Translations under genes and position numbers: made by a program | Source of the DNA: Poteriospumella lacustris | Lineage: Eukaryota > Sar > Chrysophyceae > Chromulinales > Dinobryaceae | Length of the DNA stretch: 20,734 nt | Direction: 5' to 3' | NCBI GenBank assembly: GCA_008000375.1 | Contig: SMOI01000493.1 | Location: 1 to 20,734, forward strand | The notes under the pieces: generated by a model | Told to the model about the DNA's origin: nothing | The model's database searches: none | The model's input: the letters and a program-made list of their open reading frames with translations, nothing else | Shown: one piece after another, positions 1 to 8,781 of the stretch | Numbering within the stretch: the first letter of the stretch is position 1 | Layout of the letters: each line of letters starts with the position of its first letter

Positions 1-546
1 AAAGACTTGTCGAAGAAGTCGAAGAAGAAGATCACGTCGCTGCTGAAGACCTTCACGTTCTCCTCGTCAACGCCGTCATCGTCGTCGTCTTCTTCTGCGT
101 CGTCGGCATCGAAGGCGGTCGGTGGGGGCGGTCGTGACGAAGGAGTCGTGACGCATGGCGGTGGCGGTACTGGTGGAGGTCCGTCGAAGTCCCGTGACGA
201 TGATGGGGACGATGATGACAACGGCAGTGGTAGCGGCACGGCCAACGATGACGAAGAGCAGCTGATTGACGAGTTCTTAGCCCGTGCTTCGATGGCGGCG
301 ACGGATCGTGGTGCGGAAGAAGAAGAGGACGATGACGACGGCGAGACGACCGAGTCCCGTTCCATCCTGCGTCCCGTGTCATCTCCGCCCTCGTCTACAG
401 CTGCAGCAACGGGTGTACGTCCAGGCAGCGTCTCCACACCCGGCAGTGCGTCTCGGCCTATCTCGGTGCAAAGTGCCAGTGGCAACAACTCCAACCGCGG
501 CAGCACGTCACCAATGCGATCATGGACCCGGTATCTCACCGGTTAA
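1..546 (+). CDS. C-terminal part of a low-complexity Ser/Gly/Asp-rich protein
   Basis: The frame is open from the first base of the window to a TAA at 544-546, so the start lies outside. About 181 residues are visible. They begin with a lysine-rich patch (KKSKKKITSLLKTF), followed by a long serine run, glycine runs, acidic runs (DDDGDDDD, EEEEDDDD) and a Ser/Pro/Thr-rich tail. The codons are GC-rich at third positions, unlike the AT-rich DNA that follows, which argues for real coding sequence. No folded domain is recognisable; most of the segment looks disordered. An acidic DEEQLIDEFLARA stretch near the middle is the only part likely to form a helix. It is probably a host gene end rather than part of an element. 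Function unknown. A shadow frame on the minus strand is Arg/His-rich and is taken as an artefact of the repeats. Confidence 0.7.
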   Translation, partial: KDLSKKSKKKITSLLKTFTFSSSTPSSSSSSSASSASKAVGGGGRDEGVVTHGGGGTGGGPSKSRDDDGDDDDNGSGSGTANDDEEQLIDEFLARASMAATDRGAEEEEDDDDGETTESRSILRPVSSPPSSTAAATGVRPGSVSTPGSASRPISVQSASGNNSNRGSTSPMRSWTRYLTG

Positions 547-789
547 AAAACCAAATAGCTACGATTTCGTTCGTTCTTTGCTCGTTCATTCATGTATTTG
601 TTTGTATAATGTAGTTTTACAAACAAAACATTTTCCCTTTGTGAAACCGTAGTGTATACTACGGTGGCTACAGGGACAGGAGGACTGGTCTTGTTGCTTT
701 TGGGATTGTGTGAATTTTGTGAATCCAGGTAAGCTCAGGGCTAGGGAAAACTTAAGTTTAAGTGGACTTAATTTGCATTACTTATTGAG

Positions 790-865
790 GAATTAAGTAA
801 TTCGCTGTTGAGGAAATAACGAATTAATTCAGGCGCACTTGTTCTCAAGCCGAATTAAGTAATTC
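790..865. repeat. Three GAATTA/AATTC motifs at 31-bp spacing
   Basis: GAATTAAGTAATTC occurs at 790-803 and again at 852-865. A shortened perfect palindrome, GAATTAATTC, sits at 821-830. The three starts (790, 821, 852) are exactly 31 bp apart, about three helical turns. The sequence between motifs is not conserved. Confidence 0.6.
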
Positions 866-912
866 ACTGTGACGAAGGTGGCGCATGAAGTGTGACTTAA
901 TGCGACTTGTCG

Positions 913-934
913 GTGTCGCGGTGTCGCGGTGTCG
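913..934. repeat. GTGTCGCG tandem repeat
   Basis: GTGTCGCG at 913-920 and 921-928 is followed by a partial GTGTCG at 929-934, giving 2.75 units of 8 bp. No function is evident. Confidence 0.6.
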
Positions 935-1075
935 TTCTGCCACCAAGTTGATTGTCAGGTCGAATGTGTTGACGTGTTGACAATGAATGGAAGCGAAGCG
1001 AGAAGATTTTAATCTATCATTTGGATCAAGTTCATTACTATTTTTGTAAATTATTCAGAGCAAAAGAAAGTAACC

Positions 1076-2080
1076 ATGGAGCGTTTTAATGCCAATTCGA
1101 GCACTACCAAGATGAGTTGTCGATGGACAATCGACAACATGCATGATCATCCGAATTTTCAGCGTGTTACACTGAAAAGTTTCTTCCCGGAGTATGCAGC
1201 TATCAAGAAGAAAAGAGAAAGTGTGAAGAAGTCTTTCACCGGTGATATCTGTGCACGCCAAGCTGCGGATAGAAACAACAGTGGATCTCCAGCACGAGAA
1301 ATTACTGCCGGTCATGGACCCACAAACTTGTTAGTGACTACCCATCATTTTGACGCCGTATTCTGAACTCCGAATTAAATATTTTCTGTAGGCTCAATCA
1401 TATCAAGTCTAGAAATCATGACCATCATTACAAGCAGATCGTTCTCGATGCAATTAGACTTGAAGAAGGGAGTTCGAATCCCGGTTCGAAGGCACTGCAG
1501 CAATCAAGAATTTCCGGGTTTGGCTACTCTGCAGACGTGGAATTACGCTTCAAATGGATGCAATTCGTGATTGGAGAATGCCTTCCTTTCAGCGTTGAGG
1601 AGAGAAATGGCTTTCGTCAGGCAGTCAAGTATCAATCCATTTCTATCAAGACATTTGTCCGAACCATGGAGAAAACTTGGGAAGTCCATTGTGACACAAT
1701 TAAGGAAGAACCCCCGGGGGGACGCATTTGGCATCATCTTCGATGGCTGGACATGTGACTATGCAAACATCCATTATGTTGCCGTGTTTGCAGTGTACAG
1801 TGCAGATGCAATCAGTATGGAATCGGGAAAAAAGGTTTCTTTTCAGGAAAAGGTTCTGCTGTCCATTGCACCCTTGCTTGACCAGGCGGACTATTCAGCC
1901 GATGGCCATGCCCAATACATTTGGTCCATCTTGAAGACATATGATAGAAATGTATCCAACGTTCTGTTCGTGGTCGGTGACAATTGCTCCACTAATGTTA
2001 AAATGGCCTGCACTGATCTGGGCAAACAGCAAGACAGCGCTGGAAGTCAAAGTCAGCCGATTCCATTCATCGGCTGCGCT
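1076..2080 (+). pseudogene. hAT-family transposase, broken and 3'-truncated
   Basis: The start ATG at 1076 lies in an ACCATGG context. Exon 1 (1076-1329) and exon 2 (from 1392) join across a 62-nt GT-AG intron in phase 2. The join falls inside a BED-like finger: GPTNL before the intron, LNHIKSRNHDHH after it. Further on, the central hAT signature appears: FGIIFDGWT, then VLLSIAPLLDQ, then VVGDNCSTN and PFIGCAS. The frame changes by one base near the C5G6 run at about 1710-1720, so the N-terminal half and the catalytic core are in different frames. The protein stops making sense after GCAS near 2078, where the family normally continues with a His-Arg-Phe motif. The C-terminal RW region and dimerisation domain are absent here and were not found elsewhere in the window. 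Family assignment is confident. The frameshift could be a sequencing error, but the truncation is real. Confidence 0.8.
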
Positions 2081-2374
2081 TCGGTGCTTGGCGGCGAGCC
2101 GTAAATGTGCTGGGCGACCGCGAGGACATCCGGCGGACAACGGCGTGGCAAGGACCCTCGCGGAAAACGCCGGAAAACCATCGGCCTTGATTGCCCTCTC
2201 TCACGGCTTCCTTGGGGATACCCAGGAAGCCGGAGGGGACGCGTTGGAGCATTATACCTGAAGGAGAATTTGATATTAAAGAAGATCAACTGTTGCCATG
2301 ATTCAACACGACATTGTCGTCGCAACGTCGAAATTAATGTTTAGCGTTAAATTATGAAAAATTACTTCATGCAT
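2081..2374. other. GC-rich breakpoint region with hairpins
   Basis: GC-rich DNA begins where the hAT frame ends and runs to about 2270, then turns AT-rich. No believable gene was seen. It contains CCGCGAGG near 2117 and its inverse CCTCGCGG near 2157, and a stronger hairpin at 2205-2231. It may be the edge of the element carrying the Rep-like gene, or another inserted piece. Confidence 0.4.
2205..2231. repeat. Hairpin with 11-bp stem
   Basis: GGCTTCC at 2205-2211 pairs with GGAAGCC at 2225-2231. TGGG and CCCA extend the stem past a one-base bulge, with a GATA loop. It resembles the subterminal hairpins of rolling-circle elements, but no diagnostic CTRR end sits at the usual distance. Confidence 0.55.
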
Positions 2375-2960
2375 CTACAAACGTCGGCTACGCTTTGGCG
2401 GTGACGAGTTTACTGCAGGAGAAGCGTCGTTGCTTTGAGTGGAAAGTAAAGAATCCTGCTGAGAGTCGATGATGTCGTCGTCATCATGACAATCATCATC
2501 GTCATAACCCATAGGCCGTTTCAGTTTTGGCAAGCAGCTCCTGTGGCAGTATCCTTGTGTCCCGCCGCAAGACGACGGTAATGCTTCGACTTCGTTGCTG
2601 ATGACTTTACGGCAACGTTGGCAGTGAGAGAAGGCTGCCGTCGTTTCCGAGTAACAGGCAGCATGCACCCAGACATTTCCTTGTCGTGGGGAGGCAATAA
2701 TAGCTTGTTTTCTTATGATCCGTGAGCACACACATGCTTTCGAATTTAGAGAACATTACCTTCGCATTACAAGTGGGTGGTGCGATTCCACCTACCTCCG
2801 ACGAGCATCTCACGAAGTTTGGCTTTCCTGGCGAGATGGGATCGGCAAATATTCTGAGCCAGCCGTTGCAAAGTTCACTTGGGCAATCCAGTACGTTCTG
2901 GTCTGGCAGCTCAATACGCTTGGAAGGTGAGCCTATAGAAGAGGTTGATGTAATAGACAT
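2375..2960 (-). CDS. Cysteine-rich putative zinc-binding protein, divergent partner of the Rep-like gene
   Basis: Minus-strand gene with ATG at 2960 and TAG at 2377-2375. Exon 1 carries a ribbon-like cysteine pattern: VLDCPSELCNGW, then PNFVRCSS. Exon 2 carries a second cluster: CVCSRII, GNVWVHAACY, HCQRCRKV, CGGTQGYCHRSC. It ends in an acidic DDDDCHDDDD stretch and a basic PPKRSRRL tail that could be a nuclear-localisation signal. The exons lie in different frames. A GTAGGT donor at 2795 with the acceptor at 2738-2737 gives a 59-nt intron but misses the phase by one base. A weaker GTGGAA donor at 2791 gives 55 nt in phase. A frameshift is the alternative. The WVHAxCY block resembles small zinc-binding domains generally; no family is assigned. 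The start lies 379 bp from the divergent Rep-like start, so the two probably share an intergenic control region. Confidence 0.6.
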
Positions 2961-3062
2961 TATAAAGATTCAACCACAAAACTCAAATCTATTGTATTGT
3001 GCTGTGAGTTGAAACAATTAGATAAAAGGCTAACAAATGATTCAAGCAAATATGATGAAGTT

Positions 3063-3256
3063 TTCCGCCGCAGTGGCTGAAATTCGTCGTCTCAAGCCAC
3101 CCGAAGCCACCAACTTCAACCACCACCGCGGAAATCTACCTAACTTTAGTTGGAATGGTAACCAGTGGATCAAAAATGAGGTGGGATTCCGCGGTAGTGG
3201 TTGAAGTTGGTGGCTTCGAATGGCTTGAGACCACCAATTTCGACCACCACCGTGAA
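3063..3256. repeat. Four-unit alternating inverted-repeat array (nested palindromes)
   Basis: A unit of about 33 nt, ending in CACCACCGCGGAA-like sequence on one strand, occurs four times in alternating orientation: 3063-3095 (+), 3102-3133 (-), 3187-3220 (+), 3225-3256 (-). Neighbouring units form two compact palindromes with 4-6 nt loops. The two palindromes are also inverted copies of each other, so 3057-3136 can pair with 3184-3267 as one long hairpin around a loop of about 47 nt. It sits between the divergent starts at 2960 and 3339. Possible roles are an origin or nicking-site structure, a binding array or a small inserted element. Confidence 0.8.
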
Positions 3257-3338
3257 ATACTTCTTCAAAGAACAATCTGGTCTCTGTAGCATCATTCGCA
3301 TCAAATAGAACATCAAACCACAATTTAATGGTTTGGTG

Positions 3339-5064
3339 ATGACGAGAAGGCGCTTGCTGTTCGATGAGGAAGCTTTTGCTTCCGATGACGACGGCAATCA
3401 AGATGCTGAAGACTGCAGTGACAAGGACTCCAGTCTCGATGACTTCATTGTCGATGATGACTATGAGTCAGAAGAAGATGATGCTGAGTTTGATGATCTT
3501 GGCAGTGACGATTTTGAAATCTGCAACAAGAAGAGACCCGCCCGTCAATGCATCCAGCCTCGTGTGAGCTACGTTAGGATGGCGAAATCGTCATCGCGCG
3601 TAGTTGAGAGGCCGCAGTCATCATCCTGTACAGTCGGGGGGCCGGAGGCATCGGACATGATGACGGTGACGCCGACAAAGAAAGCGCGAGGAAGACCTCG
3701 ATCTGCTGCTGCCGCGGCTCCGATCACCAAGTACACTAATCCGCCTGGACACGCGCATTACCCAATCAATAACTTCTCTTTGACGATTTCAAGACTGAAA
3801 CAAGATGTTGCTGCGGAGCTGTTGGATGTTATTCATACGTTCTTGACGAAGTATGCTATAAAAAGTGGGATATCGACCGAGGTTGGTCATCGCGCGTTCA
3901 ATCTGCACTTACAAGGAACGTTCTCCATGCGATACCCTTCGGATGCCTCGGCTATTTCGGATATCACGAAGATGATCAAACAAGAAATAAAGGGAGCTGT
4001 CCACAGTTTGACTGGCTATCGAGTTGTTTTGAAAGTATTGGGCAGAGGCCAAGCTTTCTCCACCATGATTGGGTATGTGACGAAAGACGAAGGTAGGTGG
4101 GTGTGTCTATTCATTGTTTCAATCGAACACGAGAATTACAAAAGGTTTTGTAGGTCAACCTCATTACCAAATTCGCCTTCACAACGTCTCGCGAGCCGAC
4201 TTGGATCAAGGCCGACGGGAGCACACCTCCATGCTATCCAACATTGACGATAACAAAAAAATCATCAACATGAAGAACTTCTTTAATGAGTGCTTTCGCT
4301 GTAATAAGCGATGTTTCGCACCAGTTGTGGTGCCAGTTGATTTTGCGCTGCTGTACATGATGCAATCGCAAAACTACATTCTCACCCCGGATTTCATCGC
4401 GCAATACCGCAAGATTGATTTCAACGAAGCAACAACACTATGGAGAATGATTCATGATCCTACCAATACTTCAATCGAAGACGTCAGAGCAATTATTTTT
4501 GACCCGCGAACCTACGACAGCCGAAGAGTAAGTTGTTTTTCATTGGCCAATTTTTGTGGTTGACCATGCCTGTTTCTTGTGTTCAGACAACAAATCGATA
4601 CTTTATATCAGGAGCGTTTGCTCCGGCCGTAGACGACGCCGAAGTCGTCTCAGAGAAATCCAAGAGGGAGGAGAAAATGAGGCTGAAGACGTTGTCATCG
4701 GCGTCGTCGACCGTCCTTGGCAAGTCGACTGGTTTCTCGATTGCGAAGCGCTAACGCCTCCACGGCTCTGTCGTCCACAAAGGAGAGAAACTATCCTTCG
4801 TCCCAAGAAGAAATAATCGCCTTGCCAGAGACACCACCTTCATTTTGCCATGCGCAAGGTTCAACCTCTCATATTTGTCCCCCAACCTTGGACGAAATGA
4901 TGAACTTCGTAAGAGGAGTGCGTGATACTGTTTCAACGACGCAGTCTGCAATATTGTCTGCAGTTATGACCACACCAACGCGAAGACGAGACGATACAAC
5001 AGACTCTGAAGAGGATACCCCAGCGGAAAAGCGACCGCGACGTGATTATGACATGTATTGCTAA
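3339..5064 (+). CDS. Rep-like HUH endonuclease of a mobile element (spliced; C-terminus uncertain)
   Basis: The first ATG in frame is at 3339; stops lie just upstream. Exon 1 (3339-4092) has an acidic N-terminus, a basic linker with an AT-hook-like KARGRPR near 3680, and then an endonuclease domain. It shows motif I-like FSLTISR (about residue 146), metal-binding HLQGTF (H at about 190) and the tyrosine motif YVTKDEG (Y at about 246). These are the three motifs of CRESS-type Rep nucleases, which nick one DNA strand through the tyrosine. A 61-nt intron (4093-4153) joins in phase to exon 2 (4154-4527). A second GTAAGT-CAG intron (4528-4586) follows. Past it, the phase-correct frame stops at 4754. 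A frame to 4816 and another from 4717 to 5064 (acidic, KRPRR tail) also look coding, so the 3' end is damaged or mis-joined. No Walker A helicase motif was seen. It could be Replitron-like or an unrelated Rep-capture element. Confidence 0.7.
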
Positions 5065-5100
5065 CCCTGAGTAATAGCGAACTAAATTATTTGTTGCGCA

Positions 5101-5128
5101 CACATTGTCACATTGTCACACATTGTCA
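5101..5128. repeat. CACATTGT repeats
   Basis: CACATTGT starts at 5101, 5109 and 5119. An AT-rich TTAATTATTAATTATTAATT-type tract follows at about 5142-5165. Both lie between the convergent 3' ends of the Rep-like and SAP-like genes. Confidence 0.6.
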
Positions 5129-5341
5129 CATCACCTTCCAATTTAATTATTAATTATTAATTATATACAATATACTTGATGTCGGATTTGCCAGTTTGTG
5201 GTCCTTGTGTCCTTTGTTACCATCAAATATGGTGAGGGTTGGCGCATATTTGCGCGAACTAACGAGCTTTCGCGCACTTGTGCGTCTAATGTCAACCTCG
5301 CAACCGCTTGCAGTTCGCAGTTCTGTTGTTTGCAACGACTC

Positions 5342-6611
5342 TCATCTCGGAAATATAGAGCACCAGGAAGAAAACAGCACCACCGCACCCACGGCACACA
5401 CAGAACAACAGTTTCGACCGTCTGTTTCAACTGCTTGATGCTGCAGTTGTGAAAGGCACTTTGCTGCGAACGATTTTTCAACACCGACCTTATGAACCTG
5501 CTCCATCAGCTCCAATTTGCGCTTTTGGTTGGCAATGAGATCGTTCTTGAAAGCAGTGGAGCTACTCCTCTTTGAAAGGAGTGAACGGGTGCTGTCAGGT
5601 ACAGGTGTGCATAATTCGGCGGAAGATAGAGCAGACGGAGAAGTGTTCATCCAACCAACTGGCGAACTTGCGGTGTTCAATCCACCAAAAACTAAGCCTT
5701 TAGTGGACTCTCGAACAAACCTCTCCGTCTCAGGGAATTTCAGGTTTCTCATCCAATAAAATAAGTACAACAGGTCGCAATTTGAGCAAAACTGCCAAAA
5801 TCCAATGTTCTGATGGTGACCAGGCCTTTCCCAGTTCAACTTGCAATTGTCGTACGATTTCATATTGGAATTGAAAATCTCATAGATATCCTTTCCCTTC
5901 ACTGCAGAGGCTGCTTGGAAATCGATGTTGTCTGGATTGATTCCCAACAATTGGCGACTTGAAATCGACGCGTACGTTTTGCCACAACGGATTATTTTCC
6001 CGTGTAGCGTTAAACTCCAAATGCATTCGCGTGGCAGCGGACTGGGACAAAAGCAGGCCGTCCTTGTATTTGGAGAATATGATATTACGTATTCTTGGGA
6101 ACGTATTTTTGCACCTTCTGAGATTAGCCGCATCATCGGCTTCACTCCAGCACACAGCTGGGTCCATCGCCGGGGGGAACATGCGCTCGCAACCGCGAGC
6201 CGCATCATCGGCTTCACTCCAGCACACAGCTGGGTCCATCGCCACGGGGAAACATGCGCCGCTTACCCCATCGCATCTAGCTCCTTTTCACGCTTGAGAT
6301 TGTTCTCGATAGCTTCGATGCGCCACTCTTTGCGCTTTCCTGAGCTTGGGATGTAAAGGTCCCCCGCGATGACTCGGAGTTCCTCAACTTTCATCCCTCC
6401 AGCGCGCGGATCTATAGAGAGTTTTTCTCTCCCAAGGGCTCACCAATATCTCCAGAAGTAGCTGCCCATTGACTTCGTCCACTAAATCAACATGCGTCGT
6501 TAGCACACAAATCTACATAGAATCTTAGCATCTTCACTCACTTGGAGCACTGGATGGTCGCTCTTCTATGTCTTTTGCAGAGGCCTCTGCCAATGCAATT
6601 AAAAGCTCCAT
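5342..6611 (-). CDS. SAP-like/basic DNA-binding-type protein with coiled C-terminus, spliced and probably damaged
   Basis: Minus-strand gene, probable ATG at 6611-6609 (MELLIALAEASAKDIEERP). A 60-nt intron (6541-6482) has GTGAGT, a TGCTAAC branch site and TTTAG. The next part reads KLSIDPRAGG and then MKVEELRVIAGDLYIPSSGK, which resembles a SAP motif, followed by a charged helix ending in KELDAMG. A GTAAGC donor at 6266 leads to a duplicated acceptor (AG at 6218-6217 or 6146-6145). The downstream part contains EADDAANLRR and NNPLWQNVRVDF, then, in another frame, KGKDIYEIFNSN, NWERPGHHQNIGFWQFCSN and a helical NQKRKLELMEQVHK near the C-terminus; stop at 5342. Frame changes near 6440 and 5900-5960 are not explained by introns. 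The SAP call is by motif resemblance only. Neighbouring the Rep-like gene, it may be an accessory DNA-binding protein of the same element, but that is inference. Confidence 0.55.
6127..6258. repeat. 72-bp-spaced tandem duplication inside the SAP-like gene
   Basis: The first 45 bases from 6127 and from 6199 are identical, and the next 15 or so are nearly so, at a spacing of 72 bp (24 codons). The duplicated piece contains a splice acceptor and the first codons of the following exon on the minus strand. Confidence 0.85.
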
Positions 6612-6917
6612 CGTCCAAACGATCGCACAGTCTTCGAATGTGTTATGTTACATGAATTCAAAATGACGAAGACGAGAGCTCTCAAGAAACGACTCCTACT
6701 GTTGGGGTACCAAAAATGGAAAACAAGTGAAGAGATCGCCATGATGAGTTCGAGAGAAAATAGAACAAAATGTTGATTAGCTATCCTGTTGGGCAGTATA
6801 AATGCTACTACGCGAAATGATCGGCCACACTTGTGCTGCTAGTCAAAGCTGGTGGTATGTGTGATTGTCTCTGTGAAGTCGCCAATTATTAAATGCTATT
6901 GACAACAAAGATATCCG
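6612..6917. other. Upstream region of two minus-strand genes, with TATA-like box
   Basis: No convincing gene of useful length. A plus-strand frame of 37 codons starts at 6663 (MTKTRALKKRLLLLGYQKW) and could be chance. CAGTATAAATG near 6795 is a TATA-like box. TGTTGGGG at about 6699 begins a stretch with LTR-like character, but no matching second end or target duplication was found. Confidence 0.35.
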
Positions 6918-7710
6918 TCAATGAAGAAAGATAAGTGATATGGAAGGATTGGGACCTTGCTGGAGGTCCGGCACCGAATCTTCTTCTATCTCAATCAGCT
7001 CTCTAATGTCGTGGTCGGAGCAGAATAGGTGCATGAGGTGCAGCAAGTATTCTTGCTCACTCGAAACAGATTTCGTCATGTTGAACTCCCTCCTCCTGTC
7101 GGAATAGGCAAAGCAAATGATCAGGGCAAAGATATCGCTCAGACCTCCCAATTTCGCGGTGCGATTCTCACTGAACATCTCCCACAGCCCCAGTAACTGA
7201 CTCACAAGCTGTCCTTTCGCCCCATCTGATGTTGCGTGATAGAAAGCACCAAAAGGAGGTTTCAATTCCATCAGAAACTCTATATCAAGCCATCGTCTTC
7301 GAAGGCAGGAATCTTGACTATGTCGGTTTTACCCGTCATGGAAACAGAGTCAAGATTTCCGTTGTCAATAGCGCCACTTCAGCTTCCACAGACCGTGGGT
7401 AGGCAGAGCCAGTCTTATTGCACCCTGCACGTAGATCTGCCTAAGTGACTTGCCACTCGCTTCAGAAAGAGTGTGAACAGCTGTTGAAAATAACCTGGTT
7501 CTGTGTAGAAAAAGGTTTTTTCTCGCGCAGATAAATGAAATGGCTTCGCAACTTGCTGAGAACACGAGTCAAATCAGCCAAAAACTCATCCAACTCGTCG
7601 ATGGAGCCGTTGAAAAGTCGGTCTGCGATGAAGGTCTCGTTGTTGAGCCTCCCAACTGTGACAGCAACTTTGTGTGCACCGTGCAGTGAGGATATGACGA
7701 AAGTGGACAC
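6918..7710 (-). CDS. Unrecognised spliced protein, possibly decayed
   Basis: Two minus-strand stretches look coding. The upstream one (7710 to about 7500) reads GAHKVAVTVGRLNNETFIAD and then SIDELDEFLADLTRVLSKLR. A GTTATT-CTTAG intron of 54 nt could follow. The downstream one (about 7310 to the stop at 6918) contains FLMELKPPFGAFYHATSDG, LGGLSDIFALIICFAYSDR and an acidic ELIEIEEDSVPDL end. A GTGAGT-TTAG pair upstream (60 nt, ending just before 7716) suggests a further 5' exon. The exons cannot all be joined in phase with canonical sites, so one or more frameshifts are likely. The domain is not recognised. The next gene downstream on the same strand is the SAP-like one at 6611, with the TATA-like box between them. 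Confidence 0.45.
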
Positions 7711-7871
7711 ATCCTAATCGCCTGTTGAAGCAACGGTCGACAGGTTCTCTACAGTCAGAGTCCAATTACTCACAGATATGAACCACTACTCAATGTGGTT
7801 GTACATATTGTGCCCATGGAATATGTGTAAATCGCTACAGATAGAGAAACTGATGTTCAAGAAATGAATGC

Positions 7872-8387
7872 GTGGCTAAGATGAGGATGAGATCTGACTT
7901 CTCATTTCCAAAAAAACAAGTGCTATTTACAATTGATATGACACATAATTCTACCAAACTTCGCTTGTACAGGTATTTTGTAGGGAATACGATATCAGAA
8001 GGTAGAATCGAACTTCTCAACGTATATAGGAAGTACTGGGATCGTACGATTGCCGAACGGAAGCACATCGACAATTTGCAGTTATTGTCGAAATAGGATG
8101 GGAAACAAAGGTGGTTTAGCTTTTCATTTGAACAACTGCGAAATATCTCCTCGGCGGAGTTTCGAGCAGCGGTTCAGGCAGATAGGACTGGTAGGTTGAC
8201 TGATTGAGCTGCTAGAGCTACTGAGACTGATAAAGTTGGTAGAGTGGCTGAAGCAGAGGCTCAAACGACACTAGAGATTCAGGAGAGTATGGGGCACAAC
8301 GCACCGAGGACAACCAAGGTGAATACATATCTTGTCAACCATTGCTTTTTGATGGGGAGGGAACCGATATCGACTCTGGAATCATAG
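7872..8387 (+). pseudogene. Decayed coding stretch with two in-frame stops
   Basis: One plus-strand frame stays protein-like from 7872 to a TAG at 8385-8387 despite a TAG at 8094-8096 and a TGA at 8205-8207. Visible pieces are RLYRYFVGNTISEGRIELL, RTIAERKHIDNLQLLSK, then after the first stop RWFSFSFEQLRNISSAEFRA, and after the second AARATETDKVGRVAEAEAQT, which is helical. Continuity of composition across both stops is the reason for treating it as one decayed gene. The family is not recognised. It lies just upstream of the retrotransposon leader and could belong to an older insertion there. Confidence 0.4.
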
Positions 8388-8781
8388 ATCTCAACATTCG
8401 AATGGAAGTTGAAAAGAAGCACAAGCTTCTAGAAAGATGGCAAACCTGTTGGAACATGCAGCCGTTTCGCATCTGCACAGTGGTGCACCCAACTCTTCGG
8501 TATCATTCTATCATATATTTATCATATATCATATATCATTCTATCATTTCTACTCTCTACTCACACTCTTTCTAGACCCTCCTCTGCCATGCTAGTTTCT
8601 GATGTTCTTTGATTCGTTTCTTTCCTTCTAAATCATAAAAGTTTAATCAGAGCTACCAGGTAAAATATCCTAATTGAAACCGGAGAAGAAGATCAAACCT
8701 CGGGTTTGAGTTAAGCTGTCTTCGACAGTATCTGCCAACACAATTAGGATATTTCTAAAAGCAAAGGCAAGCTGTGAAGAC
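8388..8781. other. 5' leader and possible LTR end of the retrotransposon
   Basis: AT-rich, with ATATCAT-type repeats at about 8510-8550. ATCAGAGC near 8645 matches the end of the tRNA-Met primer-binding site common in Ty1/copia elements, but only over 8 bases. No second LTR was found, so LTR limits are not given. Confidence 0.35.
8663..8754. repeat. 14-bp perfect inverted repeat in the retrotransposon leader
   Basis: AAATATCCTAATTG at 8663-8676 is exactly inverted at 8741-8754, with a 64-nt loop that itself contains CTGTC-TTC-GACAG. It lies 27 nt before the gag ATG, where packaging and dimerisation structures of retroelements often sit. Confidence 0.7.

Larger units (their letters stand above)
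547..1075. other. Intergenic stretch between host-like gene end and hAT remnant
   Basis: No convincing coding sequence was found on either strand. The stretch holds the 31-bp-spaced GAATTA motifs and the GTGTCGCG tandem listed separately. AT-rich DNA follows the stop codon at 546 and could hold a polyadenylation signal, but no certain one was recognised. Confidence 0.5.

Noticed and set aside
53-382. Minus-strand Arg/His-rich frame opposite the first gene
   Set aside because: It is the antisense of Ser/Asp-rich repeats and has no independent coding features.
1468-1495. tRNA-like B box (GAGTTCGAATCCC)
   Set aside because: The T-arm stem does not pair, there is no A box or acceptor stem at a fitting distance, and the sequence is in frame within hAT exon 2.
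4700-4740. LGKST as a helicase Walker A motif in the Rep-like gene
   Set aside because: The upstream glycine of GxxxxGK[ST] is missing and no Walker B or later helicase motif follows.
5101-5128. CRISPR-like array
   Set aside because: Units are 8 bp with no unique spacers, and the context is eukaryotic.
6699-6904. Solo LTR (TGTTGGGG to ATTGACA, with a TATA-like box)
   Set aside because: No flanking duplication and no second copy in the window; kept only as a remark in the region entry.
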